From: an uncultured Oscillospiraceae bacterium
GTDB lineage: Bacteria; Bacillota_A; Clostridia; Oscillospirales; Acutalibacteraceae
Assembly: GCA_910589395.1 (NCBI GenBank)
Contig: CAJUTL010000047.1
Coordinates: 1 to 17,210, forward strand
Reading direction: 5' to 3'
Length of the DNA: 17,210 nt
Below are positions 13,041 to 17,210 of this stretch, piece after piece. The notes beneath the pieces were generated by a model that worked only from the letters and a program-made list of their open reading frames with translations, was not told the DNA's origin and did no database searches. Position 1 is the stretch's first letter, and each line of letters starts with the position of its first letter. The position numbers were made by a program, and so were the translations under genes.

Positions 13041-13359
13041 GGAATGAGCAATCAAGGGCAAGGGTGGGGCGATAAATTATAGTTTAGCGTCCTTAGAGGC
13101 TCCACTTGCGCGAGTAAGGGGAGCTGTCACGGCTGTGCCGTGACTGAGGGGATTCTAACTAGCGATTCTATGGCCTTTCTGCGTGTGACTATCCCCTCCA
13201 CCACCTTACGGTGGTCCCCGCAGACTGCGTAGCAGTCTGTTTTCCCTCTGCAAAGCAAGGGGAGGCTTTTCTCACCGCCAAAATCCAATTTAACTGGCAT
13301 TGCTTCAACGCTTGTGACCCTGCCCTTCATTGCTCATTGCTAATTTCTCATTGCTCATT
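13041..13359. repeat. MITE-like interspersed repeat, copy 2 (complete)
   Basis: About 320 bases with imperfect terminal inverted repeats: GAGCAATCAAGGGCAAGG on the left and, reversed, GAGCAATGAAGGGCAGGG on the right. The interior holds TCACGGC/GCCGTGA (13125-13143), CCACC/GGTGG and AGACTGC/GCAGTCT hairpins, and the motif AAATTATAGTTTA (13074-13086), which is also present in copy 3. No protein is encoded. It lies between two convergent genes, where its hairpins could also stop transcription. No target-site duplication could be assigned with confidence. Confidence 0.75.
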
Positions 13360-13388
13360 TATCTGGCGCCGCTGTCCGGAATCCAAAC

Positions 13389-14441
13389 TCAAGCAATGGG
13401 GCTGAAGCAGAAGCCCTGCTCTAATTCCTTGGAAAGGCGAAGCAGGAACTGGGCGATGAGCTCAATGCAGCTTTCCAGGTCTTTCCAGCTTCCCATCTCT
13501 ACGGAGCTGTGCATATAGCGGAGAGGAATGGACACCAGCGCCATGGGGACGCCCTCGCCGGTGAGGTTCACGGAATCGCCGTCGGTGCCGGTGCGCCCTG
13601 TGGCGATCTCCCACTGTATGGAGATCCCCACTTCCTCCGCCGTTTTTTTCAGAAGCTCGTTCATTTTTTTATTGACCGCGGAGCCCATACAGAGCACCGG
13701 GCCGCTTCCCAGCTTTACCTCTCCAGTAGAGGCGGGGTCGCCTCCCGGCGCGTCGCTGGCCCAGGTGACGTCCACCGCCAGCGCGCAGGCGGGCTTTATT
13801 CGGGAGGCGGCATAATAAGCTCCCCGCATGGTGGTTTCTTCCCCCACGGTGGTGGCGGCGTAAATTCCGGCGGAAGCGCCCAGCTCCGCCGCCCGCCTGA
13901 CGGCTTCCAGCACCACAAAGGCTCCCGTGCGGTTATCCAGCGCCCGGCAGGTGAAGCGATCGTTCAAAAGCTCCTTGACCTGTACGTCCGCGCACACGGG
14001 GTCTCCTGCGGAAACCACCTGCGCCGCTTCCTCTTTCGTGCCCGCGCCGATATCCACCACCAGGTCAGAGACCTCTGTTTTTTCCTTGCCCAAAAGCTCG
14101 GAAAAGACAGCTACCACACCGCTGACCATGCTTTCTCCGTGCCACACCTGCACCGGGCTTCCCAGATACAGCCGGGGCCGAACGCCCCCGGCTTTCGCCA
14201 GGTGCAGCCTGCCCTCACCGTCGATATGGGTCACGATAAAACCGATCTCATCGATATGCCCGCAGAGCAGCACCCTGTGCTCCGATTGAGGGTTCACTAC
14301 AGAAACGGCGTTCCCGCTGGGATCTGTCAGCTGCTTTCCGGCAAATTGCTTTCCAAACGCCAGCGCCTTTTTCTGGATTTTCTCCTCATGGCCGCTGACA
14401 GAAGGCGTTTCCAGCAGCTCCTTCAAAAATTTACGATCCAT
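13389..14441 (-). CDS. M42 family metallo-aminopeptidase
   Basis: A 350-residue cytosolic peptidase of the M42 (FrvX/YsdC, glutamyl aminopeptidase/endoglucanase-like) family, which trims N-terminal residues from peptides as a large oligomer. The two-metal site is complete: H62 (CGHIDEIGF), D169 (RALDNRTG), E201 and E202 (VGEETTMRGA), D224 (AVDVTWASD) and H311 (RYMHSSVE). Length is usual. The ATG at 14441 has AGAGGGA about six bases upstream. It is monocistronic: ribU upstream has its own terminator, and a repeat element lies downstream. Confidence 0.93.
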   Translation of the reverse strand: MDRKFLKELLETPSVSGHEEKIQKKALAFGKQFAGKQLTDPSGNAVSVVNPQSEHRVLLCGHIDEIGFIVTHIDGEGRLHLAKAGGVRPRLYLGSPVQVWHGESMVSGVVAVFSELLGKEKTEVSDLVVDIGAGTKEEAAQVVSAGDPVCADVQVKELLNDRFTCRALDNRTGAFVVLEAVRRAAELGASAGIYAATTVGEETTMRGAYYAASRIKPACALAVDVTWASDAPGGDPASTGEVKLGSGPVLCMGSAVNKKMNELLKKTAEEVGISIQWEIATGRTGTDGDSVNLTGEGVPMALVSIPLRYMHSSVEMGSWKDLESCIELIAQFLLRLSKELEQGFCFSPIA

Positions 14442-14482
14442 GCTTTTCCCTCTTTTCCATTCTTAACATCAGTGTTCAGTAT

Positions 14483-14511
14483 ACTATACTTTCCTAAGAA
14501 ATCATAGTGAA
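14483..14511 (-). promoter_or_regulatory. Possible promoter of the M42 peptidase gene
   Basis: TTCACT (14506-14511) and TATAGT (14483-14488) are spaced by 17 bases. The -35 matches four of six consensus bases; an overlapping TATACT could also serve as -10. Confidence 0.4.
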
Positions 14512-14529
14512 ACGACTGAAAATTTCCTA

Positions 14530-14575
14530 AAAAAGGTTCCGTTCTGCCTTTTCACAGACAGGACGGAACCTTTTT
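14530..14575 (-). terminator. Terminator of ribU
   Basis: The stem AAAAAGGTTCCGT / ACGGAACCTTTTT is symmetrical, with A and T runs on both sides, so it would work in either direction. It lies 17 bases beyond the ribU stop. Confidence 0.85.
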
Positions 14576-14591
14576 ATGCAGCAGATTTTCT

Positions 14592-15191
14592 TTACGCGGT
14601 GGTGAGCTTTTTGATCACCGGAGAAAGACGCTTATACACCAGGAAGGTCAAAACCACATCACAAATGCCTTTAAAGAAGGTAAAGGGTACGTTGAACCAC
14701 AAGAGCGCGTCGAACAGCGTATTTACATTGGGGTTTATGGCCCGGTACATTCCTAAAATGATATCTGTGCTGAGACCGTAAAACAGGGAATAGGCCGGGT
14801 AGCTGATAAAGTAATTGATGGGCAGGCTGCACACCGCCATGACCGCCGCCCCTACCAGAGAGCCGACCACCGCGCCCTTTAGATTTTTGTGCCGCTTATA
14901 GATCCACCCGGCAGGCAGTACGAAGGTAACGCCCATCAGAAAATTACAGATCTCCCCTGCCCCGGCGGTAGAGGTAAAAATCGCGTTGACGGCGTTTTTT
15001 ACAAAACACACCAGTACGCCGGAAAGCGGGCCCATGCTGAACGCCGCGATCAAGGCGGGCAGCTCGGAAAAATCCAGCTTGATAAAAGCGGGGATCACCG
15101 GCACGCTGAAGCTCAAAAACATGAGCACCGTGGCGACTCCGCCCATGACGGCGGAAACCGCCAGCTTTCGTAAATTGAATTCCTTTTGCAT
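14592..15191 (-). CDS. ribU: Riboflavin ECF transporter S component RibU
   Basis: A 199-residue membrane protein with about five or six hydrophobic helices (for example 10-30, 35-60, 65-85 and the C-terminal VVLTFLVYKRL). It binds riboflavin and works with the shared ECF energizing module EcfA/A'/T, which is not encoded here. The conserved FIKLDFSELPALIAAFSMGP segment is typical of RibU. An FMN riboswitch and terminator precede the gene, which independently supports the substrate. The frame is open further upstream, but AAAGGG nine bases before the ATG at 15191 sets the start; an ATG three codons earlier sits directly on that ribosome site. The gene is probably switched off when FMN is plentiful. 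Confidence 0.93.
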   Translation of the reverse strand: MQKEFNLRKLAVSAVMGGVATVLMFLSFSVPVIPAFIKLDFSELPALIAAFSMGPLSGVLVCFVKNAVNAIFTSTAGAGEICNFLMGVTFVLPAGWIYKRHKNLKGAVVGSLVGAAVMAVCSLPINYFISYPAYSLFYGLSTDIILGMYRAINPNVNTLFDALLWFNVPFTFFKGICDVVLTFLVYKRLSPVIKKLTTA

Positions 15192-15233
15192 CAAAACCAT
15201 CCCTTTCTGGAAATTTGTTTGCAAAGGATCCCC

Positions 15234-15271
15234 GAAAAACAAAAAAGCCGGAGGCGCACAGCGCTCTCCGG
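15234..15271 (-). terminator. Riboswitch-linked terminator upstream of ribU
   Basis: CCGGA-GA-GCGC-TGT-GCGC-C-TCCGG is followed on the minus strand by CTTTTTTGTTTTT. It lies between the FMN aptamer and the ribU start, as expected for transcription-termination control. Confidence 0.85.
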
Positions 15272-15332
15272 GGTACGAGGCCGATTTCCGAAGCACGGAA
15301 AACAAGCGCTGAAGGCGCTTTTCAGCCTCAAT

Positions 15333-15469
15333 CTTCTTCCATCCGGACTGTACCGTCGGTACCGGAATTTCACCGGTTCAACAGCGGACGTTTCGCCCGC
15401 CGCTCGCAGACTGGAACCCAAAACACGGGTTTTTCACTGCCGGTCAGGAATTTCACCTTGCCCCGAAGA
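15333..15469 (-). ncRNA. FMN riboswitch (RFN element)
   Basis: On the minus strand the RFN landmarks occur in order: CTTCGGGGCAAGGTGAAATT, GACCGGCAGT, then ACCGGTGAAATTCCGGTACC, GACGGTACAGTCCGGATGG and AGAAG. The ends pair (CTTC with GAAG) to form P1. It binds FMN and, with the terminator that follows, should end transcription before ribU. Confidence 0.95.
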
Positions 15470-15484
15470 TCATTTGCTGTTATT

Positions 15485-15513
15485 ATTTTACTGAGAACTC
15501 ACCGTTTTGTCAA
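15485..15513 (-). promoter_or_regulatory. Sigma-A-type promoter of the FMN riboswitch-ribU transcript
   Basis: TTGACA (15508-15513) and TAAAAT (15485-15490) have a 17-base spacer, placing the start a few bases before the aptamer. Confidence 0.75.
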
Positions 15514-15543
15514 GAGAATCGATCAAAGCAAGGGGGATTTTTC

Positions 15544-17067
15544 ATGAAGCTGTTCTGCAAGGAGGAAATGCAGCGCCTGGAAGGTATGGCGGAGCGCTCC
15601 GGCGTTTCCCTGCAAACGTTGATGGAGCACGCGGGCGCGGCGCTGGCGGAGGAAGCGGTCAGCCGCCTTCGGCCCATTGCCGGAAAACGGGCGGTACTGC
15701 TCTGCGGCAAGGGAAATAACGGCGGCGACGGCTTCGTCTGCGCGCGATATTTAGCGGAGCACGGGGCCTTGTGTACGGTGCTGCTGCTTCAGGGAGAACC
15801 AAAAACGCCCCTTGCGAAAAACGCCTTTCAGGCGATGCCGACTTCGGTAAGGGTGCTTTCCGTGCTGGAACAGCGGGAGGAAAGCGAAAAGGCGCTGGAG
15901 CAGGCAGAGCTGATCATAGACTGTGTGTTCGGCTTCAGCTTCCGGGGAGAATTTTCCGGAGAGGGGCTGGACTTTCTGGAGCTGGCAGGCCGCCAGGACT
16001 GCCTGCGGATCTCAGCGGACTTACCCAGCGGCGCAGTTTGCGATACAGGCCGTGTGAGCCCCGGGGCCTTCCGGGCGGACGTAACGGTGACCTTTACCGG
16101 AAAAAAGCCCGCCAACTGCTCTTATCCCGCCAGGGAATACTGCGGGGAAACGGTGGTGAGACAAGTGGGCGTTCCCCCGGTGCTGCTGGAGGCGGCGGAG
16201 ACCCGTTTTTTTGAAACGGACGGCGCCCTTCCCTGCGCTGTTCTGACAGAGCCCGCTCCCCAAAGCAACAAGGGAGATCTGGGAAAGCTTTTGCTGGTGT
16301 GCGGCAGCTACGGCATGGCGGGGGCCTGTATCATGGCGGCAAGAGGGGCGCTGCGCTGCGGCGTGGGGCTGTTGAAAATTGCCGTGGAGCAAAGCATCTA
16401 CCCCATTCTGGCGCAGGCCGTACCGGAGGCGGTCTTTCTTGTTCTGGACTGGGAAAACCGGCGGCAGGAAAGTGAGGAAAAGCTGAAAAAGGCCCTTGAC
16501 AGCTCCACCGCCTGCCTGATCGGCTGCGGGCTGGGAGAGCTTGCAAATACAGTATGTCCCCCGGTATTTTCTCATTGCTCCGTGCCCCTGGTGGTAGATG
16601 CGGACGCTCTGAATTTTGCCGCCCGGCGCCCTGGCGTTTTAGAGGAGCTTGAAACGCCCCTGATCCTGACCCCCCACCCCGGGGAAATGGCCCGGCTTTG
16701 CGGTGACGATATTTCCGAGATCCAGGCGGATCGCCTGGGGGCCGCCCGGGAAAAGGCCCGGGAGACCGGGGCCGTTGTGGCGCTGAAGGGCGCCGCTACC
16801 GTCGTTGCCGGGCCGGACGGCCGCTGCGCCATAAACCCCACTGGGAATTCCGGCATGGCGAAGGGCGGCAGCGGCGACGTGCTGGCGGGGATCATTGCCT
16901 CCCTGGCGGCGCAGGGAATTCCCGCCTTTGAGGCCGCCGCCGCAGGAGCTTACCTCCACGGTCTGGCAGGCGATTTGTGCGCGAAGCGCCTTGGAAATCG
17001 CTCCATGCTTCCCACAGATCTGATCGATGCTCTGCCGGAAGCGATTCAGAGCATCAGAAGAGGATAG
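15544..17067 (+). CDS. nnr: Bifunctional NAD(P)HX epimerase / ADP-dependent NAD(P)HX dehydratase
   Basis: A 507-residue metabolite-repair enzyme that converts damaged hydrated NADH and NADPH back to the active cofactors. Residues 1-215 are the YjeF_N epimerase: GKGNNGGDG (55-63), D126 in IDCVFGF, and the SADLPSGAV loop (157-164). Residues 235-507 are the ribokinase-like dehydratase: SNKGDLGKLLLVCGSYGMAG (241-260), VDADALN (351-357), TPHPGE (376-381) and the ATP/ADP-site GGSGDVLAGI with D445. All expected motifs and the usual fused length are present. ATG 15544 has AGGGGGA six bases upstream. It is divergent from ribU, with no evident terminator before the repeat at 17091. Confidence 0.95.
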   Translation: MKLFCKEEMQRLEGMAERSGVSLQTLMEHAGAALAEEAVSRLRPIAGKRAVLLCGKGNNGGDGFVCARYLAEHGALCTVLLLQGEPKTPLAKNAFQAMPTSVRVLSVLEQREESEKALEQAELIIDCVFGFSFRGEFSGEGLDFLELAGRQDCLRISADLPSGAVCDTGRVSPGAFRADVTVTFTGKKPANCSYPAREYCGETVVRQVGVPPVLLEAAETRFFETDGALPCAVLTEPAPQSNKGDLGKLLLVCGSYGMAGACIMAARGALRCGVGLLKIAVEQSIYPILAQAVPEAVFLVLDWENRRQESEEKLKKALDSSTACLIGCGLGELANTVCPPVFSHCSVPLVVDADALNFAARRPGVLEELETPLILTPHPGEMARLCGDDISEIQADRLGAAREKARETGAVVALKGAATVVAGPDGRCAINPTGNSGMAKGGSGDVLAGIIASLAAQGIPAFEAAAAGAYLHGLAGDLCAKRLGNRSMLPTDLIDALPEAIQSIRRG

Positions 17068-17090
17068 TTGTTTAGAAGGGTGCTGACCAT

Positions 17091-17210
17091 AATAATGAGG
17101 AATGAGCAATTAGCAATGAAGGGCAAGGGGCACAAACGTTGTAACCAACGCCGGGAAATTATAGTTTATATGGCACCCCTTGGCTTTCTCGCCTGTCGGC
17201 TCGGTTGCTG
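17091..17210. repeat. MITE-like interspersed repeat, copy 3 (cut by window end)
   Basis: Begins with the same terminal sequence as copy 2 (GAGCAATTAGCAATGAAGGG) and contains the shared AAATTATAGTTTA motif at 17157-17169. It lies about 25 bases after the nnr stop. The interior hairpins would lie beyond the window. Confidence 0.65.

Noticed and set aside
13509..14507. A 332-residue + strand frame opposite the M42 peptidase gene
   Set aside because: The low-complexity, His/Gly-rich translation is typical of antisense to a GC-rich gene; the minus strand has a complete M42 metal site.
1..17210. A prophage or conjugative element carrying the island
   Set aside because: Apart from the CI-like repressor and one toxin domain type shared with phages, there is no integrase, capsid, tail, lysis or relaxase gene here.

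Overview
The window looks like chromosome of an endospore-forming member of the Clostridia, most plausibly an Oscillospirales/Ruminococcaceae-type gut Firmicute. This rests on a cotJA-cotJB-cotJC spore-coat operon, strong GGAGG ribosome binding sites with several TTG starts, an FMN-riboswitch-controlled RibU, and GC-rich housekeeping genes. That placement is an inference, since no rRNA or marker gene is present.

Layout. (1) 1-300 is the end of an interspersed, hairpin-rich, MITE-like repeat; further copies lie at 13041-13359 and from about 17091 to the window end. (2) 316-1140 (-) is a TIM-barrel sugar phosphate isomerase/epimerase-like gene. (3) 1370-2424 (+) is cotJABC, closed by a clear terminator. 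(4) 2551-11995 (-) is a 9.4 kb polymorphic-toxin island. (5) 12215-12952 (+) is a divergent CI/LexA-like repressor with an HTH and an S24 autopeptidase domain. (6) 13389-14441 (-) is an M42 aminopeptidase. (7) 14592-15191 (-) is the riboflavin transporter RibU behind a sigma-A-type promoter, an FMN riboswitch and a terminator. (8) 15544-17067 (+) is the bifunctional NAD(P)HX repair enzyme Nnr.

The notable system is the toxin island. One full-length gene (810 aa, 9563-11995) has a coiled-coil N-terminus, a Gly/Ala-rich middle, a 79-residue repeat and a C-terminal zincin domain (HEYKH), and it overlaps an immunity-type gene by ATGA. Downstream on the same strand lie five further promoter-less toxin C-terminal modules: two JAB/JAMM-type, one second zincin, one domain like those I recall at the end of phage MuF/SPP1-gp7 proteins, and one DUF6883-like. 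Each has its own small partner gene and each pair ends in a hairpin terminator. The modules that begin in the array break off inside or next to the same repeat region. The array ends in a decayed fragment of the full-length gene. This is the architecture of an orphan toxin/immunity reservoir feeding a single expressed toxin by recombination.

The promoter of the full-length toxin has TTGACA-17-TATACT. Three dyads of the form TCTTA-N5-TAAGA lie in the divergent intergenic region. One fills exactly the 17-bp spacer of that promoter and one covers its start site. The S24 repressor next door is the obvious candidate binder, so toxin expression is probably held off until the repressor is cleaved or displaced. 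The delivery route of the 810 aa protein is not evident from sequence.
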